This document shows positions 34,816 to 44,005 of a stretch of 64,000 nucleotides of DNA, one piece after another (within the stretch, counting starts at the first letter, position 1; the number at the start of each line of letters is the position of its first letter). The notes under the pieces are model-generated. The model was given only the letters and a program-made list of their open reading frames with translations, was not told the origin of the DNA and made no database searches. Origin of the DNA: Nonomuraea rubra (GTDB lineage: Bacteria; Actinomycetota; Actinomycetes; Streptosporangiales; Streptosporangiaceae); NCBI RefSeq assembly GCF_014207985.1, contig NZ_JACHMI010000001.1, positions 2,463,001-2,527,000 of the forward strand, read 5' to 3'. The translations under genes and the position numbers were made by a program.

Positions 34816-35141
34816 GCGCAGGGAGCAGCGGCAGGAGAGTGCGGGAGATCAGCGGCGAAAGAGCGCAGGGATGGGGAGGAAGGCAGGGGGAGGGCTTGGG
34901 GAACAGCTGGGATGGAGGGGGGAGGGGGGCACCGGCCGGGTCCTGTTGACACCCCGATGGGCGGCCGATGTTGTGTTGCCCGCGTCAGATGGCTAGAGCA
35001 TCTGTCAGGTCCAGGTCACGCCCCGCACCATGGCTGCTCCTTTCCAGCACTGCTCCTTGTCACGGCCCGCTCATAAAGCGAGCAGGTGTGGTCACTGCCA
35101 ACGTATCGGTTCCCATCGCACAACGCACACTCCGCAATTAT

Positions 35142-35152
35142 TGTGTTACACA
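35142..35152. promoter_or_regulatory. palindrome upstream of diguanylate cyclase
   Basis: TGTGTTACACA is a perfect palindrome around a central T, ending 23 bp before the ATG of the cyclase gene in an AT-richer promoter-like stretch. It could be a repressor or activator site; the protein is unknown and it does not resemble a BldD box. Confidence 0.35.
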
Positions 35153-35175
35153 TCGTTAGTCGGAGAGGGGACAAG

Positions 35176-36471
35176 ATGGCGGTGACCAGTCACGCATCGA
35201 TAAAGTCTCGCGACGGTGTGTCAACCCTGGCCGACCGCTGGCCGTTGCTAGGGCAACATCGGCCGCTCGTGATCTACTTGTGCGCGATAGTCGCTCTCGA
35301 TCTTGTTGCGATCGTGACGTTCTCGGCGTCCACGGTCGTTCAGTGGCGGGACGTGCTCACGTTCGCCGCTCTCATGGGCTGCGGCGCGGTGTGCATCGAG
35401 GCGAGCAGGCGGCTGGGCATGCCCGCCGGCGTGTCACGTGACCTGTTGTCGGCTTGGTGGTTGCCGGTGGCGCTGCTCTTGCCTCCGGTTTATGCGCTTT
35501 TCGCGCCTATTGTGTTGCAGGTACTGCTTCAGGTGCGGGTGCGGGCGACGGTGCTCTATCGCCGGGTGTTCAGCTCCGCGGCCATCGGCCTGGCCGGGTG
35601 TACGGCGTCCATCGTGTTCCACGCCCTCGTGGACGATCCGTGGGTGTTGTCGCAGGGCAGCGGGCCGCCGATCCTCTCCGCGGTGCTGGCCGCCGTGCTG
35701 TTCTCCCTGCTCAACATCGCTCTCATCGCCATCGCCGCGCACACGGCCAACCCTGACAGCGCCTGGCGGGAGGTGCTGTGGGACAGGGAGAGCGTGATGC
35801 TCGACGTCGTGGAGCTCTGCCTCGGCGTCATTGTCTCCATCGGCTGCGGCCTCAACCTGGGCCTGCTGGTTCTCGCGCTGCCGCCCGTGGTCCTGCTGCA
35901 GCGCAGCCTCCTGCACGCGCAGCTCCAGGCCGCGGCCCGTACCGACGCCAAGACCGGGCTGCTCAACGCGGCGGCCTGGCAGCGCGAGGCCGACACCGAG
36001 ATCGTCCGGGCCCGCCGCACCGGTGACACCCTGGCTCTCCTGATCATCGACATCGACCACTTCAAACGCGTCAACGACGCCCACGGCCACCTCGTCGGGG
36101 ATCAGGTGCTGGTCGGGGTGGCCTCCATGCTGCGCAGCCAGCTCCGTGACTACGACGTGGTGGGCCGGTTCGGGGGTGAGGAGTTCGTGGTCCTGCTGCC
36201 GGGGGCCGACATCGACGAGGCCCGCCGGGTGGCCGAACGCCTGCGCGTCCGCATCGGCCACATGGCCATCCCCGTGGACGACACCCTGGTCAGGGTTACG
36301 ATCTCGGCCGGGGTGGCGTTGCTGAGCGTCCACGGTGACGACCTGATCGACCTGCTGACGGCGGCCGACCTGGCCCTCTACCGGGCCAAGGAACTGGGCC
36401 GGGACCGCGTCTGCATCCCCGCCGTCCAACCCCCACCCCGCCCCCTCCCCAACGACCCCTCGACCCCGTAG
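35176..36471 (+). CDS. membrane-bound diguanylate cyclase (GGDEF domain)
   Basis: 431 residues. The first ~245 residues hold about six to seven membrane spans (31-50, 59-77, 92-120, 133-150, 165-188, 212-242). The GGDEF domain occupies about 255-420. The active-site signature is GGEEF at 333-337, with metal ligand D292 in IIDIDHFK. An intact inhibitory site R324-DY-D327 lies five residues before it. It should make c-di-GMP from two GTP and be product-inhibited. ATG with GGAGAGGGG upstream. No EAL domain. Confidence 0.93.
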   Translation: MAVTSHASIKSRDGVSTLADRWPLLGQHRPLVIYLCAIVALDLVAIVTFSASTVVQWRDVLTFAALMGCGAVCIEASRRLGMPAGVSRDLLSAWWLPVALLLPPVYALFAPIVLQVLLQVRVRATVLYRRVFSSAAIGLAGCTASIVFHALVDDPWVLSQGSGPPILSAVLAAVLFSLLNIALIAIAAHTANPDSAWREVLWDRESVMLDVVELCLGVIVSIGCGLNLGLLVLALPPVVLLQRSLLHAQLQAAARTDAKTGLLNAAAWQREADTEIVRARRTGDTLALLIIDIDHFKRVNDAHGHLVGDQVLVGVASMLRSQLRDYDVVGRFGGEEFVVLLPGADIDEARRVAERLRVRIGHMAIPVDDTLVRVTISAGVALLSVHGDDLIDLLTAADLALYRAKELGRDRVCIPAVQPPPRPLPNDPSTP

Positions 36472-36901
36472 GCGCCTCCACGACCCCTTCGTGCGACACC
36501 TCTGCCGGGTAGGTGCTTCTCTGTCCTCTTCTCTGTGACCTCTCTGTCTGGTAGGTGCCTCTTCGTATCTTCGGCGCGGCGCTTCTGCCCGGTGCTGTTC
36601 GCGTAGGTCGGCCTCGCGCTGTGCGCCAGGGGTCACTCTCGCGCTGTGCGCCAGGGGTCACTCTCGCGCTGGGTGCCATGGGTCGGTCTCACGCCGTGCG
36701 CCAGGGGTCACCCTCGCGCTGTGCGCCGTTCGCATCGGTTGGTCGTGCTATCCCGCGGATCCGTGCGCTGTCCGGCCTTGGCGTGGCAAGACACGCGGGG
36801 AGCGCTTCTCCGGTGCGCCGGCGAGGTCTCGCGGAGGTGGAAGGACGGCGACTGGGGAGGAGCGGCGGAAGCCTGGGTTGGGAGCCCCTAAGCTAGAGAG
36901 C
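36472..36901. other. 430-bp gap with tandem repeats before ettA
   Basis: No gene seen. The first ~130 bases are pyrimidine-rich with two copies of a GTAGGTGC(C/T)TCT element. Bases 36613-36727 form a 25-bp tandem array. The last ~170 bases probably hold the ettA promoter; no clear -10 element is recognisable. Confidence 0.65.
36613..36727 (+). repeat. 25-bp tandem repeat, 4.6 copies
   Basis: Units start at 36613, 36638, 36663, 36688 and 36713. Units 1 and 2 are identical (begin CTCGCGCTGTGCGCC, end GGGGTCACT); units 3 and 4 have several changes; the fifth stops after 15 bases. 25 is not a multiple of three, which fits a noncoding array. Confidence 0.88.
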
Positions 36902-38566
<1,665 letters not shown>

Positions 38567-38587
38567 TCGGCTGAGTAGCCGGCTGAC

Positions 38588-38627
38588 AACCCATGGACCA
38601 CGCCATCCCCGGCCTGGTCCATGGGTT
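38588..38627 (+). terminator. intrinsic terminator of ettA
   Basis: Perfect 13-bp stem AACCCATGGACCA (38588-38600) and TGGTCCATGGGTT (38615-38627) with a 14-nt loop, followed by a T, 21 bp after the ettA stop codon. One of the clearest terminators in the window. Confidence 0.85.
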
Positions 38628-38680
38628 TCCGCATGTGAGAGCACGGTCGCTGGGCGCACGAGTGTGGCTGCAGGGTCACC

Positions 38681-38842
38681 GCGCATACGCAGGCTGAGAG
38701 CGCGGCCGTCGCTGCGCATAGGCAGACTGAGAGCGCTACCGCCGCTGCGCATCTGCGGGCTGAGAGCGGTGCCGTCGCTGCGTATACGCGGCTGAGAGCG
38801 CTGCCGCCACTGAGAATGGGCAGGCTGGGAGCGCGGTGGCTG
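38681..38842 (+). repeat. imperfect 33-bp tandem repeat, about 5 copies
   Basis: Units begin at 38681, 38714, 38747, 38780 and 38812 (lengths 33, 33, 33, 32, 31). Each starts GCGCAT-like, contains GGCTGAGAGCG and ends CCGTCGCT or CCGCCGCT. Divergence between units is about 15-25%, so the array is older than the 24-bp array near 34.7 kb. Confidence 0.82.
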
Positions 38843-39072
38843 AAACACATGAGCTGGGGCGCGTAGGCCGGGAGCACGGCGGATGAGAATGCGCCCGCTG
38901 GGACCACCGCCGTTGAGAGAACATGCCTGTGGAAGCGTGGCGGCTGAGGGCATGCGGGCTGGGCATGTGCGGCTGGGCGCGGGCCTTGTCCGTACCGGCC
39001 CTCTGACGGACCTTTCGCCGGTCGCAGCTGCCCCGTGCTCCGGACGTGACCCGATCGCGTCAGGATCGCACC

Positions 39073-39879
39073 ATGAGGAAGATGATCACGGCGCTGGTGG
39101 CCTGCGGTGCCCTGCTGACGGCCGCCGCCCCGGTGCAGGCTGTGGCGGCGAAGGACCCCGTCAGGGCGTTGAAGGCCGTTCTGGCGGCCGGGGGCGGCGT
39201 GCACATCACCGAGACGACCACCCTCATGGAGGGCACCGACGAACGGGCGGAACGCCGCCGCGAAGGAGACCTCAGGTTCAACGCCAAGGGCGAGATCGTG
39301 GCCCTGGACATCACCACGACCGGAGGCGAGTACGGGCGCGAACGCGTCATCGGCTTCAACCATGACATCGGCGGTACCGCCTACCGCTCCGGCGGTCTCG
39401 TCGCGGAGTTACGCAAGCACCGCGGCAAGACGTGGTGGAAGGACTCCCACCAGCTGCACCTCTGGTACACCGTGCTGCTCGGCGACGATCTGCAGCTCGT
39501 CAACCCGACGGAACCGGCCACTCTGGCGGCTCTGCTGAAGAACGGGCAGAGAAGCGAGAGCATCGTCAGCGGTCGCATCACCTTCAAGAAGCTCCGCGAA
39601 GTCTCCGTCTGGTTCGACGGCTCGGCCCACAGTTCCTGGGGTGACGACACCGAGATCTCCTACACCCTGACGCTGTCGCCGGCGGGGCTGGTCAGCAGGG
39701 TCCAGAGCACGTACACGCTCACTGGCGGCCCGGAGGAGGTGGTGGGCAAGACCCTCCACATCGACACGCACTACAGCAAGTGGGGCGGCAAGGTGTCCAT
39801 CAAGGCTCCGGACCCCCGCGATACGACCAGCGAGCTGTGCAGCGAAGACATCTGCAGAGTCCTCCGCCTTCCGAGTTGA
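39073..39879 (+). CDS. secreted protein of unknown function
   Basis: 268 residues with a signal peptide (MRKMITALVACGALLTAA, cleavage near residue 26 after VQAVA). No lipobox. The mature part is rich in beta-strand-like alternation (HITETTTLMEG, VSVWFDGSAHSSWG, EISYTLTLSPAGLVSRVQSTYTL), resembling actinobacterial LolA/LppX-like lipid-binding folds, but I cannot assign a family. Two cysteines near the C-terminus (SELCSEDICRV) could form a disulfide. No obvious operon partner. Confidence 0.72.
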   Translation: MRKMITALVACGALLTAAAPVQAVAAKDPVRALKAVLAAGGGVHITETTTLMEGTDERAERRREGDLRFNAKGEIVALDITTTGGEYGRERVIGFNHDIGGTAYRSGGLVAELRKHRGKTWWKDSHQLHLWYTVLLGDDLQLVNPTEPATLAALLKNGQRSESIVSGRITFKKLREVSVWFDGSAHSSWGDDTEISYTLTLSPAGLVSRVQSTYTLTGGPEEVVGKTLHIDTHYSKWGGKVSIKAPDPRDTTSELCSEDICRVLRLPS

Positions 39880-39942
39880 CGGCGCGGGAGCGAGCACGCG
39901 CGGGTCGGCCACGCGGTGGGGGCGCCGACGCTCGGGTCCGCC

Positions 39943-40012
39943 GCTGGGGAGCCGGCGCTGGGGAGCCGGCGCTGGGGAGCCGGCGCTGGAGAGTCGGGGC
40001 TGGGGAGCCGGC
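39943..40012 (+). repeat. 14-bp tandem repeat, 5 copies
   Basis: GCTGGGGAGCCGGC at 39943, 39957, 39971 and 39999, with one diverged copy (GCTGGAGAGTCGGG) at 39985. It occupies most of the gap between the secreted protein and the convergent MFS gene (39880-40169), in which I see no gene or clear terminator. Confidence 0.9.
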
Positions 40013-40169
40013 GATCTTGCCCCGCCGCTGGAAGACCCGGTGATCAGGCGCCGCCGCTGGATCCCGGCGAACATCACGTTCTCCGAGATGAACGGAACGC
40101 GGCAGCGCCCCTTCGTCGAACCGCACGGCCAGGTACACGATCACGGCCGGGACGACCGTGCCGGCCAGA

Positions 40170-41480
40170 TCAGCTCTCAGCACCCACGGTGGCAGGCGCG
40201 GGAGCGGCCCGCCGCCGCCACGGCCCGTTGAACATCACGATCGCCGGAACGAACAGAACGAGACACCCCAGCGCCACGAACAACCACGTCTGCCAGTTCG
40301 TGGCCTCCACCACATGCGGGATGACCAGCAGCCCGATCACCGCGATCCCCTTGCTGAGGAACCCGAACAACCCCCAAGCGGTCCCCTGCAGCCGCGGGTC
40401 GGCGTCCTCCGCGTCCTCGGAGTAGTTGGCCATCCACGGCGCGTACGCGACCCCGAGCGACCCGCCGAGCAGCGCCCCCACCACCATGAGCGTGCCGGTG
40501 GACACGCCTTCCTGCCCGAGGGAGACGGCCAGGTACCCGGTGACGATCACGGCCGACACCGTGCCGCCGAGGCAGAACGGCTTGCGGAGCTGCGTGCGGT
40601 CCGACAGCCGCCCGGTCACGATCAGCGTGATCAGGTTCAGGCTCCAGAACGCCGCCATGATCGTGGACGCCTCGGCGCTGCTGACGCCGAGCGCCCCGAC
40701 CAGCATCGTCTGGCCGAACAGCGACAGCGTGATGTAGAGCACCAGCCACAGGGAGATCCCCACGACGTGCGCCCAGATGTTGCGCCGCATGAACAGCGAG
40801 CGCACGCGGGCCGGCTGCGTCAGGTCCACCACGTCGGTGCCGGCCCGTTCGGTGTGCTGGATCCTGGCGCGCAGCTCGGGTGAGAGGTCCGCGATGTTGA
40901 ACGCGATGACCGCGGAGATGACCAGCGAGAAGCAGCCCATGATGACGAACTGCGAGCGCCACGAGTCGTTGAAGATCGGCAGGGTCCAGCCGGCGACGGC
41001 GGCGGCCAGGAAGTTCGCGCCGACGGGGCCCCAGGTCCAGAAGCCGAAGGCCTGGGCCCGGCCCAGGCGCGGGGAGAAGTCGCGGATCAGCGGCGCGGTG
41101 CTGGCCATGGCCACGCCGTCCACGAACGCCAGCACGATCCTGGCGATCAGCAGGTCCCTCGGGCTGTGCACGAGGGTCATGGCGAAGCAGCACACGGCCG
41201 TCAGCGCCATGAGCGGGATGAGCAGCCGGACGCGGCCGAGCCGGTCGGTGAGCCGGCCGCCGAGGATGGAGGCGATCGCGCCGGCCACGGCCGCCGCGCC
41301 TGACACGGCGCCGTACATGGTCAGCGTCATGTCGAGGTCTTTGAGCAGCAGGGGGACGACGGGCGCGATCTGCCCTTCGTAGGAGCCGATGAGGATGGCC
41401 AGCACGGCCATCGTGAGGATCTTCATGCGGCGGGCGCCGGTCGGGTACTCGTCGAGCTCACGGACGTAGGACAGCCTCAT
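40170..41480 (-). CDS. MFS transporter of the catabolic island
   Basis: 436 residues, about 12 membrane helices. Motif A-like GGRLTDRLGRVRLL follows helix 2 and a second copy TGRLSDRTQLRKP precedes helix 8; long central loop (about 195-225). A polar N-terminus (1-20) precedes helix 1. Probably takes up the substrate of the adjacent acyl-CoA pathway, because it starts divergently from the VOC gene with two CTAGAAT-type operators in the 152-bp gap. Substrate unknown. Confidence 0.88.
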   Translation of the reverse strand: MRLSYVRELDEYPTGARRMKILTMAVLAILIGSYEGQIAPVVPLLLKDLDMTLTMYGAVSGAAAVAGAIASILGGRLTDRLGRVRLLIPLMALTAVCCFAMTLVHSPRDLLIARIVLAFVDGVAMASTAPLIRDFSPRLGRAQAFGFWTWGPVGANFLAAAVAGWTLPIFNDSWRSQFVIMGCFSLVISAVIAFNIADLSPELRARIQHTERAGTDVVDLTQPARVRSLFMRRNIWAHVVGISLWLVLYITLSLFGQTMLVGALGVSSAEASTIMAAFWSLNLITLIVTGRLSDRTQLRKPFCLGGTVSAVIVTGYLAVSLGQEGVSTGTLMVVGALLGGSLGVAYAPWMANYSEDAEDADPRLQGTAWGLFGFLSKGIAVIGLLVIPHVVEATNWQTWLFVALGCLVLFVPAIVMFNGPWRRRAAPAPATVGAES

Positions 41481-41517
41481 GGCTAGCCTTTCTGGTCGGG
41501 CTGGACCCCCGTACGTT

Positions 41518-41534
41518 CTAGAAGCAAACTCTAG
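41518..41534. promoter_or_regulatory. TetR-regulon operator A
   Basis: CTAGAAG-CAA-ACTCTAG: fits the 17-bp CTAGAAT-N3-ATTCTAG consensus with two changes. It lies 38 bp upstream of the MFS start on the minus strand. Confidence 0.75.
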
Positions 41535-41588
41535 AATTCCTTTCTGTGATGCTGCTCCTCACAGCGAGGACCCGTCAAGGGTGAGCGG

Positions 41589-41605
41589 CTAGAATGAAAT
41601 TCTAG
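41589..41605. promoter_or_regulatory. TetR-regulon operator B
   Basis: CTAGAATGAAATTCTAG, a perfect 7-3-7 palindrome, 27 bp upstream of the VOC start. Best match of the six sites and the basis for the consensus. Confidence 0.85.
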
Positions 41606-41632
41606 GATTCCGAATGTGTGAGGAGCCCCCGC

Positions 41633-42169
<537 letters not shown>

Positions 42170-42188
42170 GCCCCGGCAGAACCTAGAT

Positions 42189-42205
42189 CTAGAGTGGGAT
42201 TCTAG
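42189..42205. promoter_or_regulatory. TetR-regulon operator C
   Basis: CTAGAGT-GGG-ATTCTAG: one mismatch from consensus. It lies 20 bp upstream of the DUF35 gene start. Another CTAG-containing palindrome CTAGATCTAG overlaps its left edge (42183-42192). Confidence 0.8.
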
Positions 42206-42225
42206 AACTAGGATTGGGGAGGCCG

Positions 42226-42633
42226 ATGAAGCCGGCACCTAAGCCCACACCGGAGACCCAGCCGTTCTGGGACGGCACGGCCGCGGGCGAGCTCAGGATC
42301 CAGCGTTGCAAACCGTGCGCGCGGCACTACTTCTACCCGCGGCCGAGCTGTCCCCGCTGCGGCGGTGACGAGGTCGAATGGGTGCGCGCCAGCGGTCGCG
42401 CGACCCTGTACTCCTACGTGATCAACCACCGCCCGGCGCCCGGCTTCGAGGACGAGGCCCCGTACGCCATCGCGGTCGTCGAGCTGGAGGAAGGCGTGCG
42501 CATGATGACGAACCTCGTCGGCGTGCCGAACACCCCCGAGCACCTGGAGCTCGATATGGAGCTCCAGGTGGTGTTCGAGCGGCGCGGGGACGTCAGCGTG
42601 CCGCTGTTCGAGCCGGCAGGAGGCGCCCGATGA
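42226..42633 (+). CDS. DUF35/OB-fold zinc-ribbon acyl-CoA-associated protein
   Basis: 135 residues. N-terminal zinc ribbon with four cysteines (CKPCARHYFYPRPSCPRCGG, about residues 28-47) and a C-terminal OB-fold (about 50-130). DUF35 proteins form obligate complexes with thiolase-fold partners, for example with Ltp2-type aldolases in steroid side-chain degradation, where they bind the CoA substrate. ATG with GGGGAGG upstream. Stop overlaps the start of the partner gene (ATGA). Confidence 0.9.
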   Translation: MKPAPKPTPETQPFWDGTAAGELRIQRCKPCARHYFYPRPSCPRCGGDEVEWVRASGRATLYSYVINHRPAPGFEDEAPYAIAVVELEEGVRMMTNLVGVPNTPEHLELDMELQVVFERRGDVSVPLFEPAGGAR

Positions 42634-43757
42634 GCATCGTGATCGCCGGCGCCGCCGAGACCGACGAGGTGGGCCGCCTGCCCGGCCACTCCACGATGCA
42701 GCTGCATCTGGAGGCCGCCAGGAACGCCCTCGCCGACGCGGACATGACCATCCACGACATCGACGGCGTCGCCACGGTCGGCACCCCCGGCCCGATCCAG
42801 ATCGCCCACGCCCTCGGCATCACGCCCGCCTGGCTGGACGGCACGGGGGTGGGCGGCTCGTCGTTCCTGTTCCACGTCCGCCACGCGGCCGCCGCGATCA
42901 AGGCCGGGCTCTGCCGTACCGTGCTGATCACGCACGGCGAGTCGGGGCGGTCGCGGGTGGGGGCCGGACGGTTCGGGCTGGGGGCCGACTCGCTGCTGGG
43001 GCAGTTCGAGCTGCCGTACGGGGTGATCGGGCCGCCCACCTCGTTCACCATCACGGCGCTGCGGTACATGAAGGAGACCGGGCTCACGCACGAGCAGCTC
43101 GCCGAGGTCGCGGTGGCGCAGCGGCGGTGGGCGCACCTCAACCCGCGGGCCATGTACCGCGACCTGATCACGGTCGAGGACGTGCTCGACTCGCGGATGG
43201 TCGCCTACCCGTTCCACCTGCTGGAGTGCTGCCTGGTGACCGACGGCGGCGGCGCGCTGATCGTCACCTCGGCGGAGCGTGCCCGCCGCTCCCCGGTCCA
43301 CCTGCTGGGCTCGGGGGAGGCCGCCGAGTCGCCGATCATCTCGCAGATGGAGGACTTCACCACCTCCAAGGGCTTCCGCCTGTCGGGCGAGGCCGCGTTC
43401 GCCGAGGCCAAGATCACGCACGAGGACGTCGACCACCTCATGGTGTACGACGCCTTCGCCCACGTGCCCATCTACGGCCTGGAGGACCTGGGCTTCGTCG
43501 GCCGGGGCGAGGCCGGCGCGTTCATCGCGGAAGGGCACACCTCGCCCGGCGGGCGGCTGCCGCTGAACACCAACGGCGGCGGCCTGTCGTACACGCACAC
43601 CGGCATGTACGGCATGTTCGCCATCCAGGAGTCGGTGCGCCAGCTCCGCGGCGAGGCGGCGGCCCAGGTGCCGGACGTGGAGGTCAGCGTGGTGCTGGGC
43701 AACGGCGGGATGTTCGCCTCGGCCGCCACCCTGGTGCTCGCCAACCGCCTGCCCTGA
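42630..43757 (+). CDS. thiolase-fold lipid-transfer-protein/aldolase-like enzyme
   Basis: 375 residues with the thiolase fold. The segment that carries the nucleophilic cysteine in true thiolases reads GVGGSSF (S77-S78), and the C-terminal CxG motif reads GNGGMFAS, so both thiolase cysteines are absent. This, the GGLSYTHTGMYG segment and coupling to a DUF35 protein match Ltp2-like retro-aldolases that cleave beta-hydroxyacyl-CoA (for example the last step of steroid side-chain removal). Exact substrate unknown. Confidence 0.85.
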   Translation: MSIVIAGAAETDEVGRLPGHSTMQLHLEAARNALADADMTIHDIDGVATVGTPGPIQIAHALGITPAWLDGTGVGGSSFLFHVRHAAAAIKAGLCRTVLITHGESGRSRVGAGRFGLGADSLLGQFELPYGVIGPPTSFTITALRYMKETGLTHEQLAEVAVAQRRWAHLNPRAMYRDLITVEDVLDSRMVAYPFHLLECCLVTDGGGALIVTSAERARRSPVHLLGSGEAAESPIISQMEDFTTSKGFRLSGEAAFAEAKITHEDVDHLMVYDAFAHVPIYGLEDLGFVGRGEAGAFIAEGHTSPGGRLPLNTNGGGLSYTHTGMYGMFAIQESVRQLRGEAAAQVPDVEVSVVLGNGGMFASAATLVLANRLP

Positions 43758-43801
43758 CGTGGAACGGGATGGAACGCCTTCCGGGTGAGGAGGGAGGCGC
43801 C

Positions 43802-44005
43802 ATGCCGAAGTTCATGGACGTGCACAGCGGGTTCGTGGGCGTCACGGAGGAGCAGCTCCGTGCCGCCCACGAGCGTGACCTCGCGATCGAGGAGGCGGAG
43901 GGGGTGCACTTCGAGCGCGCCTGGCTCGACCCGGACTCGGGGAAGGTGTTCTGCCTGTCGTCGGGGCCGTCGAAGGGCCGTCCGTCCCGGTTCAGCGCCA
44001 GGTGA
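43802..44005 (+). CDS. DUF4242 (SCO4226-like) protein, C-terminally shortened
   Basis: 67 residues. MPKFMDVHSGFVGVTEEQL and HFERAWLDPDSGKVFCLSSGPSK closely follow the SCO4226-type DUF4242 fold, a small ferredoxin-like nickel-binding protein. From recall, homologues continue after GPSK with an amphipathic helix and a last strand (about 15-20 more residues); here the frame instead ends in GRPSRFSAR, overlapping the convergent CoA-ligase gene by 14 bp. It is therefore probably truncated and may not fold fully. ATG with GGAGG upstream, 44 bp after the aldolase gene, same operon. Confidence 0.72.
   Translation: MPKFMDVHSGFVGVTEEQLRAAHERDLAIEEAEGVHFERAWLDPDSGKVFCLSSGPSKGRPSRFSAR

Larger units (their letters stand above)
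34440..35175. other. 736-bp repeat-rich gap between ssb and the diguanylate cyclase gene
   Basis: Contains five copies of ACTGCGGT at 17-19 bp spacing (34471-34549), then a stretch of about 380 bases (34555-34935) in which the + strand is almost all A and G plus C with very few T, including a duplicated ~33-bp block (about 34565 and 34679) and a 24-bp array. From 34950 the composition returns to normal and becomes more AT-rich toward the cyclase start. No convincing gene; an open frame of 151 codons through the array has no ribosome site and is made of the repeats. Confidence 0.7.
38567..39072. other. 506-bp gap: terminator, degenerate 33-bp array, no gene
   Basis: Besides the ettA terminator, most of the gap is made of related units containing GGCTGAGAGCG. 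The clear array is at 38681-38842 and weaker echoes (GCATGTGAGAGC, GGATGAGAATGCG) flank it. The last ~100 bases lead into the secreted-protein gene. No coding potential seen on either strand beyond antisense-like open frames. Confidence 0.65.

Noticed and set aside
34494..34949. 151-codon frame reading the 24-bp array as KQHREGAA repeats
   Set aside because: No ribosome site, no similarity, composition dominated by the repeats; most likely noncoding.
39800..40183. Minus-strand frame with a membrane-like stretch AGTVVPAVIVYLAVRF
   Set aside because: It runs through the 14-bp array and soon becomes Arg/Pro-rich; I could not show it is a gene remnant.
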